This document shows, one piece after another, positions 41,881 to 54,077 of a stretch of DNA of 64,000 nucleotides. The DNA lies in contig CM032669.1 in assembly GCA_019095985.1 (NCBI GenBank), positions 12,362,466 to 12,426,465 of the forward strand. The letters run 5' to 3'. The number at the start of each line of letters is the position of its first letter. Position 1 is the first letter of the stretch. A program made the position numbers and the translations under genes. Source of the DNA: Streblospio benedicti. Taxonomy: Eukaryota; Annelida; Polychaeta; Spionida; Spionidae. Below the pieces are notes generated by a model. The model was not told the DNA's origin. It made no database searches and saw only the letters and a program-made list of their open reading frames with translations.

Positions 41881-44800
41881 TCACTCACAGTGAGACAGAC
41901 AGTTGAAGTTCTTAGCCTTTTCAGCTATTTTCTTTATTTTATCAACACATTCAGCTGGCTCAGTCTCCTTCAAATCATTTGTCATTACCTGTATGACAAT
42001 GCAGCTGGGATGTCCCGTGTAGCTGTCAAGTACTTCAATAACATTACTAGCTTTGTAAGCTGTTTTCTTGACAGTTTTGACACCTGACCCATGGAGCAAA
42101 CGATCCTCTTCAATATTCTTTGTGGTGGAGGATCCAATCAAGAGAACATGGTCGTTTTGTTTTGGTGCATTATCGCTGTCTTCGTGTACAGGTGTTTCTT
42201 TATTCTTTGCCCATTCTTCAGACACAATTTTAAATGTGTTTTCATTTGCCAGATTAGCATGGACTGTGTTTTTAGGATGATGATTTCATCTTGTCTTTCA
42301 CTCAGTAGTGTGGCAAGTTCTGTGTTCCTGTTTTCAGCAGATTCTAATTCTGAGGTTTTCTGACTTAATTTCATCTCAAAAGACTCAGTTTCATTATTTT
42401 TACGAATCAGTCTTGCATCCAAAACGTTGATTTCCTCTTCTTGCCTTTTTTGTCCTGTTCTCAAGGAATTTGATCTTATCTTGTAAAATCTTCTTTTCTG
42501 CTCTTAGAATTTCCATATCCTTTGTTATCTGGGCAAGGTTTTCTTTTTTAGATTCCTCCCCAACACATCTTTTTAACAGGGTTAGCACACTCCCAAATAC
42601 TTCCAGGGTTTTTCAGGGTATTTTGACATAAATGTTGTCATTTTTCCAGGGGTTTGAGCTAATTTTCCAGGGTAGTTATCTTCGATAATAACTAAATTGT
42701 GGTTTTTTTGAATTAGAAAAATATATAGACGAGTGTTTTTCCTTTACGGTCACTTGAAGAAAAATAGGTTTTTATTCATATAATCATTTAACGAAAAGTA
42801 GTAACTTACTTTGAATAAAAACATATTTTTTCAAGTGATTGTGACACCCTTCCTGTACAGATGCAATTTAGAGTGATCTATCCAAAGAGGATCTCTTACA
42901 TAGCATATGCATATGCAAGGTTTATTTGTTGACACTGACTGCATACTTCGACAATATTTTGAATATTCTAATGACATCTGGTCAGTGTTAGCTACACTGG
43001 GATAAAATGGAATAAATTTCTAATTTTTTCTTTAAATTTGAAAAATTTACGTCTCATGGGAATCATTTTAAAAAAAAAGATCACCAAAATCCGACAAAAT
43101 TGACAAAGTAATTAACATTTCTTTGTCTGTTTTGGGGGTATAAATTCGACACGTTCTTCCCATTTACCCATGATTCAAAATCTGTCCATCTTCCTTGTAG
43201 TAAAAAAGCTAATGCTGCAGACCCACAAAAATCAGAGATGCCTTTTTAAATTGACAATATGTTTGATTTTCTGACCATCCGGTGACAACTATGAAAATTT
43301 CATACACATCCGCCTTGTCAACACATATATACTATATTATCTGAATTTTACTGCAATTCTTTCTGAGGTTGCCCTGGTGCCGTGATGGGCCTGTGTTTAT
43401 GTCTCCAATTCACTGACACATTTGAATTTGTTTTCATTTTCGCTCACATTATCACACGTTTTTGTCTTTCAAGCTACATAAACTTCACCCATCTTATTGT
43501 CAAAAGTAGTATACTTTACCTGCATCCGTTCTTCATCATCGAAAAACACAGACATCCTCAATTCATGATAATAAAAACAATTGTTAAACATTTCTGAAAT
43601 ATCTGAAACCAGGTCTGACACCAAAGTGCCGTGGAGGTTTTTGTTCGACTGGTGGAATAGAAAACAAAAACTGGTGTATAACTAATTTATGGCGCCGGGA
43701 AACTAACAGAATTGCCTCCTAGGCGGTGTATGCTTTTTTATAGGAAGATTCTTCAAATTGAGTTTTCTTACATATTGCACAATAATATCAGTAGGTGCCG
43801 GTGGTGGCCCTTCATTTGCGAGGTGCAGTAGAAAACCAAGTGGTGCACATAAATCACTTTGGCAAATCGAGTTTGTTACATAAACACAGGAAATGACACG
43901 GGATTTTATTATTTTTTGTTCAATTAACTCGTTTTCAAACTTTCCCGGAAATGGTCAAATTTGGGTTTTCAAATTCCGGGTTTTCCCGGGCGAACCCTGT
44001 TTAATGTCAGCTTTGAGCTTGTCATTTTCTGGCGGACACAATGAAAGTCTTTTTTGAGCTTGTTGTAGCTCTCTTTGTGCCAATTCTAACTGTAGTTTGG
44101 AATTATCTTCGAGTGTTAAGCAGGCTTGACATTATTTGCTGTTCCATATTAATAATCATGTCCTTCATTTGTACAAAATTTTCTAGGCAGCCTGCAACTC
44201 TTTCCATGATGTGTGTCTCAGCTTTAGATGATTTACTTTGTTCCATTTTACTGCGTTTATTTTCCAACGATATGAGGGTCTTTTGACACGCTACTTGTAA
44301 TCTCTTTGTTATGATTTCTTATTTCAGCGCTGTTACATAACGTTTCAACAATGGGAGGTTCTGTTGTTACAATATTTTAGGCATTGTTACTTTTTCAGGA
44401 GTGAATGCTTCTTTGATAATAGTAGTGTCAGTGTCATTACATCTTTGCGCTTATGAGGTTTTGTTTTGAGATGATCTGAATAAGTTTGCATAATTCTATC
44501 AACACATTTTTTCAGAGCTGGGAATTCTTCAGTCACAAAATTTGCAAAACTGTTTCCTTGAACCATAACTGTTAACGTAGATAGGAACACAGTTATTGTA
44601 ACCAGTTTCAGGGGATCATCGCCTACCCTACTCTGATCTAATATGACTATAACGATCTCCCCTCTATCCTGATCATCTGTCCAATTTACAAGATATTCAT
44701 CAGATCCAGCAATGTCTTCATAATATCTGCATTGAAGTACGAAAATCCACGAGAAAAAACAATCTCTGTTTGTCTTGAAAGTTGCGCACTTAGCACCGGT

Positions 44801-44900
44801 GTTATATTGACCACTGGCCATCTCAAAAGGAATTTGTTTTCTAGTTGAGCTGGTACGTCCTACATTTGGGTATTTCTCACAATACTTTTCTCTGTCAAAA
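41881..44900 (-). mobile_element. ORF1-like coding region with coiled coil and SGNH-like domain, interrupted
   Basis: The reverse-strand reading begins before 44,821 (the assembly gap cuts it). It contains an N-terminal domain (VTITVFLSTLTVMVQGNSF, then EEFPALKKCVDRI), Lys/Glu-rich coiled-coil sequence (about 44,290-44,020 and 42,588-42,240), and an SGNH/GDSL-like region (HVLLIGSSTTKNI, about 42,150; then VIQVMTNDLKETEP, about 41,970, where the family has GTNDL). This layout is seen in ORF1-type proteins of some invertebrate retroelements and in many unnamed invertebrate proteins; I cannot decide which. It is broken in several places and a 1,423-bp inverted-repeat element sits within its coil. 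Confidence 0.55.
42577..43999. mobile_element. Inverted-repeat DNA element, 1,423 bp
   Basis: Its ends are CAGGGTTAGC and GCGAACCCTG, flanked by TTTAA on both sides (42,572-42,576 and 44,000-44,004). Near both ends there are runs of CCAGGGTTTTTCAGGG and CCGGGTTTTCCCGGG type. No transposase is visible. The superfamily is undecided: CAGGG ends recall hAT, but the duplication is 4-5 bp. Confidence 0.65.
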
Positions 44901-45000
44901 NNNNNNNNNNNNNNNNNNNNNNNNNNNNNNNNNNNNNNNNNNNNNNNNNNNNNNNNNNNNNNNNNNNNNNNNNNNNNNNNNNNNNNNNNNNNNNNNNNNN
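44901..45000. other. Assembly gap (100 N)
   Basis: Placeholder of 100 unknown bases, cutting the ORF1-like region. Confidence 0.99.
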
Positions 45001-47983
45001 TTAGCTTGATCCATTATTAATATCCAGGTGTTTCCACATCATTCTTACATTGGAAGCCAAGAGTTTCACTGTTAGCGACGTACCGCTATTTTCATAGACA
45101 CAAACCATAGCGTTGAGTTCACATGAGTTTATTCAATATGGTTTCATTTCACATCTGACATCATAAAGTCGTCAATAAGATTCATATTTTATGTTCCATA
45201 TTCACAAAGTCTATAAATTCATCTAGGATCTCATAAACCATAAACTCTTCTAGATTCTCTCATAATTCTCATAAGATAAACTCGTGAAACTCTTTTGGGC
45301 TTTGCTAGGCATGTGTCCTATTTAAGTCATCTAATGCCATTACTTTAATACTGTATGACAATTCTTCCTTCTTAGTAACAACATAGTTAAAAAATATATT
45401 TCAAATCAAAATCATTTTGGCAGGTCGCACTGTCCCTTCCTTGTTTCCAATGTAAATAGTCGTCTGTCAAAACGCCCAGTAATACCAAAATAGTTATCTG
45501 GCCAGGTCAAATCAGTGTTACGTTAAAACAAGCCTTAGATAATAATAACCATAAAATAACAACTTGCAAGATATTAATTTATATGGAAAATAACCTATAT
45601 TCCCCTGTTTAATGATTATTAATTATGATTTTTAAACCAAAAATCGCTACTACGTCGTTTCGAGCTCACTTCCGGTTTAATTACAAAGGTGCGCTTAGGC
45701 ACTTCCTATTAACCCAAAATGAACGTTTTCCACCTTTTAACAATAAAATAACAATAATTAACAGCCCATTTACGATGCATACGATAATCAACTAAACAGA
45801 ATCCAATATAACATACAAACATCACATTTGACAGTAAGTAAATAGATTATTTGAAGCTATTTAATCGTAATTCCCTATTATCCTCGGCCGTCAAACCTCT
45901 GTCCACCACGAATCGGCATGGTGCCCGTTACCGTTATTTAGCTTTTGCTCCAATCAAAAGCCTGTCCATTCCATTGATACGCCAGTTAGAGAGTGATCAT
46001 GGTCATTAGCACACACCATCGAATAGCCAATGAAATATGCATGAGATCAATTGCCAGCTAAATCTTCCCCTGGGCACATCAAATATTCACATTCAGTGGC
46101 CCTTCATAGAACGAGTAATCAATCAGTTTATGATGACGCGCCGGGTTCAATTACAGTACCTGGTATGTGTATTTACGTCATTAGTCATTTCTTCAAAAAA
46201 AATGAAAACAGGTAGACCTGCCTCAAACAGCGGGTACCCTCTATATTCAATCAAATGTAAATGTTTTTATTTATGGTCTTTTTTCACGCTATGCAGTGTG
46301 ATTTTAAGTCATCTGCTACCAATCACGCCTACAAAATACATTTACTGCTGAATTCACACGACCAAATCCAGATTAGTTTTTTGTATTTATTCTCCATTAT
46401 TAATTGCTCATAGCGGACGGACCGTCTTTTAATAACACTACACTGTAATACAAGTTAAACTTGTATTATTATTTATTATGGATTTTTTATGTATTTAATA
46501 AATATTTCGTGCCCTTTTTGACTTTATTTAAACTTGTATTATTATTTATTATGGTAACAGCAGCACGTAGAACATTTTGTAACACTACACACTGTGTGGA
46601 AAGTATCTAGATTGCACGACACGTGACATCTATTCACAAAATGAATTATTTTCAGCATGCTATTTTTACTTATGGTATAAAATATTGTTTCCGACACTTA
46701 TTTTATTTTTGTTTATTTTATTATATTTTTTTTTTTGTTTATTTTGCCCCTCTGCGCTAGAAGGATGCTGTAGAACGGTAGGCCTACAGGGTTTCAAAAA
46801 GTTGTTTGATTCCTGTTGCCGGATGTCACATGGTCCTATAAAAAAATGTATTGTTCTATGGAGTGATTAAACAAGATATCAATAATATCTGGTTTATAAT
46901 TGTGAATATTCTGGCTTGATGCATGCAGTAAAAACGTGCAGGAATCACATGCAATAAAGTAGCTTTGTGTGAGAGTTATTGTCTGACAAAATTTCAAATT
47001 GACCAGTTGGCATCAAATCTTGTCGTATGGAATTGTGTGTCCCATCTAGGAATATTATTTCTGATCATAATGTACATTCTCAGCAGTCACAGGAGAGCAA
47101 ATCTAGCTCTGAGCTAGACAGGCAGGCACCGTGTGGTGCAGGGGGGCAAAGATGACGCCACTTACAAGGAGGAGGGGTGCTGCAAAGATGACGAAAGGTG
47201 ACGGGGGGGTAAAAATGGCCAAAAATAAGGTGGCGCTCATTTGTGATCGATCCCCTGAACAATACACATAACGGAGAAATGGTAAATTTTACTGGGAATA
47301 ACTTCTAACCTTGTTAGGCATCGACCATTTGATCTCAGGGGGGGGGGGCAGCTATTTTCACCATAGCTTCAATTATTTTTTTTTCATGAAATTTGACATC
47401 TAATTCTTTTTTTTTTTTTTTTTAGATTACTGAACCTCAATTTTTTTAAGCTGTATAAAGCTGTTTAAAGCCATATTTGACAATTATTTTTTTTCTAGCC
47501 AAATGAAACCTTATTATTTTTTTTCACCAATTTTCAGCCTTGCGTTATTTTTTTCAAAATTTGAACACAGAACTTAAATTTCAAAACTTTTATCTCAGTA
47601 TTTTTTTTTTTTTTATACATCCAAAGAAAAATTATATTTATGAAATAATAGTAAATAAAATAAACATAAAGCTATATTAGAATGAACAAATCTATTTTAT
47701 ACTAAATTTTAAAACTAATAAATACATTTCACAAAAAAAAATCGCCAGTTTAGAATAAGTAAAAAATTTGTGTCCAAAATAAAAAAGTTCACAGTCACAT
47801 CCAAAAAGTCCAGGGCTTTAACACATATGCTTTTTTCAGTTGCTTCATCATGGTGAAACCCTTTACTCTTTCACGACAGCCGAACAATCTATAAATCTTG
47901 GGGCATTTCTTGGTTTTGAAGTAGCGTCTGTCGCATTTGTCTTGAAGATTGTTCTTTTTTTATAATCTTCCACATGATTTGCA
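45001..47983. other. Spacer, no gene recognised
   Basis: A short direct repeat AAACTTGTATTATTATTTAT recurs at about 46,456 and 46,529. GGGG and T-rich runs occur at 47,080-47,620. Sequence near 47,700-47,980 is probably the 3' UTR of the basic-protein gene on the reverse strand. Confidence 0.5.
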
Positions 47984-49362
47984 CTACTTTTGGGCACGTC
48001 TGGCGGTCTTCTTGCCAATCACTTTGGAGAGAAGAGGAGACAGTTTTTGCGGTCGTGAATGCTCGTGTTGGGCGTGCAACCGTCCTTTTGACTTTGCTTT
48101 GCTCTTACTCCTTCTCAACTTTGATCTAGACCGGCTTCTGGCCTTGGATTTTCCACATCTTCTGCTGGACCTGGACCTACGGGATTGGCTGCGAGATTGG
48201 CTTCTACGTCTGGATCTAGATCTTGCCTTGCTTTTCTTTCTACCTGAAATTTAAATGAGACTAAAGATCTCGAAAACTGTTTGAAAAAAAAAAATAAAAA
48301 AAAAAATATTTTTTTTTTGTAAATATTTTTATCTTTTTACTCGAAGTTTTATAGTTTCTGGATTCATGATATGTAAATATTGGTCGTTCACATATTTTTT
48401 CGGTATACAAGAAAAAATGGTGTTTACTCATTTCTGAATCCTACCACAGTAATAATGTATACTTATCCAGAATCTATGTTTATCAACCAATATGTGGACA
48501 TACAGTACGAATCTTCGACTATTATGATACCTTTGTTATTTACATGTTTATTTTTATCAAATTTTCCTTTCAACTTTATGAATTATATCAGAAATTTTTA
48601 GCGTTTCCCGTTATTTACATTATTTAGAATGACGGGGAGTTGTTTGCTTGAGTCAACATCCACCTGTTTAGCTAGACTAATTATATTTAGTGTTAATAAA
48701 TGTATATAGCATGGAATGATTCTTTGCAGTAAAATTTCGTTAACAAAACTTCAAAAGACGCCATAATAAATTGTGAAATATTGATTCAGGAATATTTTCT
48801 CCTTGCCTGCAGTTGTAAGGAAGCTTTTGTTACTTAGTTTGTAGGGACATATTAGGTTGTGAAATATAGTTTTAGCAGGAATAGCAACGGACGCTGGTTG
48901 ATGGACATGAAAAGCAAAAACACAATATTTCTTGTATACCGAAATATATGTGAACGGCCAGTAGATACCAACATTATGTTGGTGGCTCAGAAATTTACAT
49001 TTTATAGCACTTTGTGTATAAAATGTAAATTTCTGAGCCACATAAAATGTTTATCAACAAAAAAATATTTTTGTTTACGTTTGGTATAAAACGGCAGAAG
49101 AGAACTAGAAAAATAATAAAAACAATGATAAAATAAAATAATACAAAACAATAATAGCACTTTGTGTATAAAATGTAAATTTCTGAGCCACATAAAATGT
49201 TTATCATCAAAAAAATATTTTTGTTTACGTTTGATACAAAACGGCAGAAGAAAACGAGAAAAATAATAAAAACAATAATAAATTAATCTTACCACAAAGG
49301 GTTTTAGGCGCGGGCTTCTTCTTGGCCAGTCTCTTCGCTTTCCTCTGGCAAACCGCGACCAT
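47984..49362 (-). CDS. Small Arg/Lys/Ser-rich protein, sperm nuclear basic protein-like
   Basis: Two exons: 49,362-49,293 (MVAVCQRKAKRLAKKKPAPK, then TLC) and 48,243-47,984, joined through a phase-1 GT-AG intron. The product has 109 residues and a stop TAG at 47,984-47,986. The N-terminus is Lys/Pro-rich like a histone-H1 tail. The middle is made of SRSRSRR- and SQSRSQSRR-type repeats with one Cys (RRCGKSKARSRSR). The C-terminus (LLSKVIGKKTARRAQK) is again basic. This composition fits protamine-like or sperm-specific nuclear basic proteins that compact DNA in spermatids; RS-domain splicing factors are an alternative, but no RRM is present. The intron carries a recent 150-bp tandem duplication right at the donor. 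Confidence 0.75.
48982..49041. repeat. Perfect 23-bp hairpin in the basic-protein intron
   Basis: GTGGCTCAGAAATTTACATT (48,982 on) and its exact complement ending at 49,041 enclose a 14-base loop. The outer arm is repeated once more in the tandem unit that follows. Confidence 0.85.
49005..49290. repeat. 150-bp tandem duplication next to the splice donor
   Basis: TAGCACTTTGTGTATAAAAT starts at 49,005 and at 49,155. The two units differ at only a few positions (for example ATCAACAA / ATCATCAA) and the second ends at the donor of exon 1. Confidence 0.85.
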
Positions 49363-51003
49363 CTTCAAGTAGTAGATACGACTGCAACTGCAAAAAAATA
49401 AAATCCAGCGCAAATGTTAAACTCAACTGTTGTGCTGTATACCCGGTAACTAAGCAACCATGGTTATTACGTAGGTACGTTTGTCGTATCGTGTAGCGAA
49501 CGTTTTATTTGAAGTGTACTTTTATGTTCACCGGATCCACTTATATTAACCACAGTCACGCACGCACGGACGCACACACACACCCTCCACACCCTCATAT
49601 ATTGTTGTCTTGGCAGTTATGAAAACTTTCAGCATATATTTACGCCGTGTGAGTGATCAAGCCAAGAAAACCAACGATGTCTCTTTTAAAGCTTAGAAAA
49701 TAGATATCAATTATTCAAAACACAAAAACAAAACGGAAATAAGGTAATAGTTCGAATAGTAATAGTTCGAATTTCTAACTTATAAATCAAAGCACACATA
49801 CGGCCAACGGATTCATTATTGAACATTATGATTTTACACGCGTTCAATTCATAATGCAACCGCCAGATTAAAAGTTGCACGTTCACTCAATATGAAAAAT
49901 TTTGTAACCATGCAGCAGACTGTGTAAATCAACTAGTACTATTAACGTTACATTTTGTAGTCTCAACCTTTGTTTTTGGTTTATGTATGTTTTGTTTTCT
50001 GATTTTTTGTCTTTACTTGTTTCTTCTTCTTGATAAGCTTGGAAAGATAAAAGGTATGTTTTTGTTTTATTACTTTTCCATCTGCACGGTATTTCGGTCT
50101 ATATAACCATTGCCTATTCACTGTTTCAACCATAAATCTTCACTTTTATCACTTAAGATGGAAGATACCGGCAACAAATGTACTAGGAAGTTACCTTGGC
50201 CATAAATGTGGTTTAGTATTAGATAACATCCACACTTATGGCTTACTAAAATCAGGAAGAACCAATATGCTGTCATGTCCTAGACATCGGGAACCCATCC
50301 TTAAGTTGTTTTATCTATTTCTTATACATATAATATGTGTATGCGTGCGTGCATGCGCGTATGTGTGTTTCCCAGTGCAGGGAGAGAGAGTATTTTTATA
50401 CAGATGCACAGTTCCACAGCTCTAATCATGTTTCACAGTTTCAGCTACCCCTCCTAACTTCTGCTTCTTTTTTGTACGCTGTTGACTTCTTCTCGTGGTT
50501 TTTAATGCTGCGTGCAGCTTGGCTGACGTTTGCTTTTAGATTTACATGAAAAAAGTATGCAGAAATATCTGAAACATGTTTACCCCAACACCTTCCCTGC
50601 CTTGAGATATACAGTTCTAATGGTTCAGTGTATCACTTATCACACAGGCTATTGGAAGTGGCCTTGCCTCCAGGTCGTATACATGATGCATTCTCATTTC
50701 ACAATGCAACTAATGAGCTGTAAAAATAACACCATTTGAAATTGCTCTGTGTGCATGTAACATGATTATTTCCAACTTGGACCACTTTTTCAGCGCATGA
50801 GCGCATGGCTATGGCCGTTTCATATAAACGGGCCTCAGTGCGCAATGCTTATACCATTAAAAGTTACAGTTTATCAAAGCTATGGTCAGACATTCCCGGT
50901 AATTGACGCCAAATCAGTCGTGTGATCCCCGTCGTAGTGTTCATATGGGTTGTAGAATACATTATGAAGCACCCAATCACTATGCACAATATCACACAAA
51001 AAC
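49363..51003. other. Upstream region of the basic-protein gene, otherwise empty
   Basis: The first few hundred bases presumably hold the 5' UTR and promoter (reverse strand); no convincing TATA box is seen. No other gene is recognised. A GCATGCGCG/TGTG microsatellite-like run is at about 50,335. Confidence 0.45.
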
Positions 51004-51131
51004 ATAGGCAGATCCAGTGGGCGCAGGGGGCGCACGCCCCCCATTTTCCCACCAAAATACTTCATTATCATAGGTTTTTTATGAAATGCCTATGTGCCCC
51101 CCCCCCTTTCCAAAAACCTGGATCTGCCATT
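51004..51131. mobile_element. Palindromic MITE (GGCAGATCC family), copy 2
   Basis: Starts ATAGGCAGATCCAG and ends CTGGATCTGCCATT, with AAATACTTCATTATCATAGG inside and poly-C near the right end. This is the shortest copy and clearly a member. Confidence 0.85.
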
Positions 51132-51189
51132 GCAAAGACGTCTGTTCATACAATATCATGTCATATTACATCATTCCAGTATATGTGGG

Positions 51190-51335
51190 GAATGACGTAA
51201 TAGTTAGCCAATGAATGCACAGCGCCCAATGCATGAGGCTGGCAGTGAACCAATCAAGATGAGCCACGCCCAAAGCAAGCCATAGTGTAGGCAAGAAGCC
51301 AGACAGCTGGGGCAATCTAGCCCAATCAATAACAG
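51190..51335. promoter_or_regulatory. Cluster of CCAAT boxes and a CRE-like site
   Basis: TGACGTAA (about 51,193), GCCAATGA (51,207), CCCAATGC (51,225), CCAATCAAG (51,250) and CCCAATCAAT (51,321) lie within 140 bp. Such spacing is promoter-like, but no transcript start or adjoining gene is evident. Confidence 0.25.
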
Positions 51336-51392
51336 TGCTCCCATAAGCATACAATACACTACGTGTTCTATACTTCTACAGTGTTGGAATTA

Positions 51393-51550
51393 ATGGCAGA
51401 TCCAGGTTTTTAGAAAGGGGGGGGGCGCACTTAAGGGATTTCATTGGTTTCGTACGTGCGATTGATGGCCGACATGCCAAAAACCCTACTAAAATGAAGT
51501 ATTGTGGTGGGAAAGGGGGGGGGGGCTCGTTTCCCCTGGATCTGCCTATG
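51393..51550. mobile_element. Palindromic MITE (GGCAGATCC family), copy 3, inverted
   Basis: Starts ATGGCAGATCCAGG and ends CCTGGATCTGCCTATG, the reverse of copy 2. It includes CCTACTAAAATGAAGTATT and a G-run. Confidence 0.85.
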
Positions 51551-53816
51551 GGAATATATCTGTATCACTGAACATCATTGCTAATAAAAACTAACTATTA
51601 TATAGCAATACATCTCTCATGATCCATGCCATCACAGAGTGTTTTATGGGAAGGATTTTCTTTTGCCAGGAGTATTTCTTACATCTTACTGTTGATTCGT
51701 CACTTTCGAGACCGTAAGACTGGGGCTTTACTGAATACCCTTAGTTTACCTTTACTTTACAAGACCAATAGAAGAATATCCTTAAACAGACCCACTTATT
51801 TTAAGTTGCACTTCATTTACATGTATAAGTTATTTTCATGTATTCTACTGAACTGTTTCAAAAACAGTAGTCCTTTTTACACACACAATACATGTTTTAA
51901 TTTTAGTCATTATTATTAGGGAATCCCAAGTTTTAATAGAGTTCAGCCGGCTTAGGTAAAAAGAATCTTTTAACGAATGTACCAGGTAATCACATAAATA
52001 CATAGTGATAATTAAAAGATGTAATAACTAGAATGTGTTTATAGCTAAAGTAAAGCATGTGATTATATAAAAATCTTTATCATAATGAATCCTCTAGTAA
52101 TGTCTGGATTCTTATATCATCAAACACAAGTGCAAGATTGATGGCCATGTCTAATGTGCTATAGACCCTCTCACAAATTCATGGACGGTCAAGTGAGGTC
52201 CTTTCCAGATGGCAGTGAATAGTAACTCTGACAGTTTTTCACAATTAAGACTGAAAGGGGTAATAGAGCAATTTAATGACAATCTTCGTGTTCAATGATA
52301 TCAACATGAATATTAAAACTAATGGGAGAAGTTCTGAAAGTTTGAATAAGGACAAGTGAAAATTCATTTGCATTTCAAAGCGGCTATTGAAAATTGCATA
52401 TTGACGTATTAGTTAAAAACATACACACGTTTCCCCCCTGATTTTATACATTACTGAATCATTGCTTGAAATTGATAGGACAAAACACACTTGATAGTTC
52501 AGTGTGAACATTTTCATGATTAGACAGCGTAATCCTATATGCCATGTATGCATTGATTCTTTTTCATAGAATGTTTGTTTGCTTTTTTGTTGAACCTTGT
52601 TCTATGGTTGTACTCGGCACCGGATTGGATCATGGCAAGTGAGGGGAGTTTCACCATTTAGGAAGTAAACAATATGAAACAGTACTTAGTAATTTTAATG
52701 GCAAGATAATCAACTATAGTACAAGTACAATTGTTTCGCAGACGTGATTTAAACAATTCAACATCATCACTCCACATGACTCGACATTCACATCTTCATA
52801 CACACTCTGAACAAATATTTACAAAGAAAATCACGGTTCAATTAAAACAGTTTTATGCATATAAACTTTCATCATGTTTGTAGTTTGACATATAAAGCAT
52901 CACGATAACATTATTTTAACTGCTATTCAAATTCAGTTATCTAATCCTCAATCAAAACATTAAGATGTCGATTCTAATAGTGTGCATTTTATAAAACTAG
53001 CTAGGCATCACAATTGCATAATCTTAACCACTAGTCAAAATCATACATCTACATTCATGATATTTAAAAATTAAAAAATACGTGTAGTCTAATATTCCAT
53101 AAAACAAGCCAGGAATGACATGCTTATCCACGTTTGCTTCCTTTCCTTACTTTTTATTCACAAAAAGAAAACGGTGAAAAGGTGTTTGCTTTTTATGTCT
53201 CTAGTTTATATTATTAGATTTTTAGCCCTAGCTTATACATGAAACTTCTAGTATCAGTAGAAAACAACCTCAGTAATGGATCACTCTGCAGCATTGAACA
53301 TAGTATCCAAGGAAATGCAATTGTTCGTGTTACAATGTCACAGCTTAAACCGTATCTCCGGTATACGTGAACTCAATTACATGCTCATATAACCCATGAT
53401 GCTCTTGCGCATGTTAACTGGTGTAACACCCACTATGTTTACAATGACAGATCCATGCGGAAGGGGAAGTGTATTGGGGGGAGATAACCTTTTTTACCAT
53501 TTCTGAGGACCATGTAGAACCTGCATGGTGTGCTGGGAGCAAGCATTTGTAAGTTCGAAACCCAGTGTCTGGGAAATCCTGAATATGCCCCTGATTTATA
53601 TGAATGTAGCAGCTAGGCTGTTTTAGTATTGAATCTGATCCAATACTAACAACAAATAACTACGATACGCTGATTTAAACGAATAACTATCTTTAACAAC
53701 TACAACAAATTCTACCTATCATGACATGAACGTCTTCATACCACATTCACATAACAGTACACGACGTCATCAATATCATCAGCCCGCTATATCCACCCCA
53801 TGCCCTGATGTACTAG
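51551..53816. other. AT-rich intergenic region, no gene recognised
   Basis: The open frame 51,626-51,919 has no domain or conserved context. No repeat boundaries are seen. Confidence 0.5.
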
Positions 53817-54015
53817 AGTCTTCCCCACTATCACATGGTATTTAATAGCTAGCTATAGAGTCTTCCCAAAAATCACATGCTATTTACCATGCAGCTATAG
53901 TCTTCCCAAAAAATCATCACATGTTATTCATCAGCTAAAGTCTCCCCCTCCCCCACCATCACATGGTATTTAATAGCTAGCTATAGAGTCTTCCCAAAAA
54001 CCAATCACATCCTAT
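53817..54015. repeat. Minisatellite, about four imperfect units
   Basis: The unit is roughly AGTCTTCCCAAAAATCACAT, then GGTATTTAATAGCTAGCTAT. Units begin near 53,817, 53,860, 53,898 and 53,938, and a last partial one near 53,988. It lies just 3' of the PH-domain gene's stop. Confidence 0.75.
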
Positions 54016-54077
54016 ACAAGCAAAACAAAACATGTAGAACAAACAACATAGGCGTTCACAGTTCCTGATGCCAAGCA

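Noticed and set aside
47949-48254. Plus-strand Leu/Asp-rich open frame
   Set aside because: It is the antisense shadow of the Arg/Ser codons of the basic-protein exon, which has correct splice sites on the reverse strand.
53817-54015. A CRISPR-like array
   Set aside because: The units are imperfect, adjoining and without unique spacers; this is a eukaryotic minisatellite.
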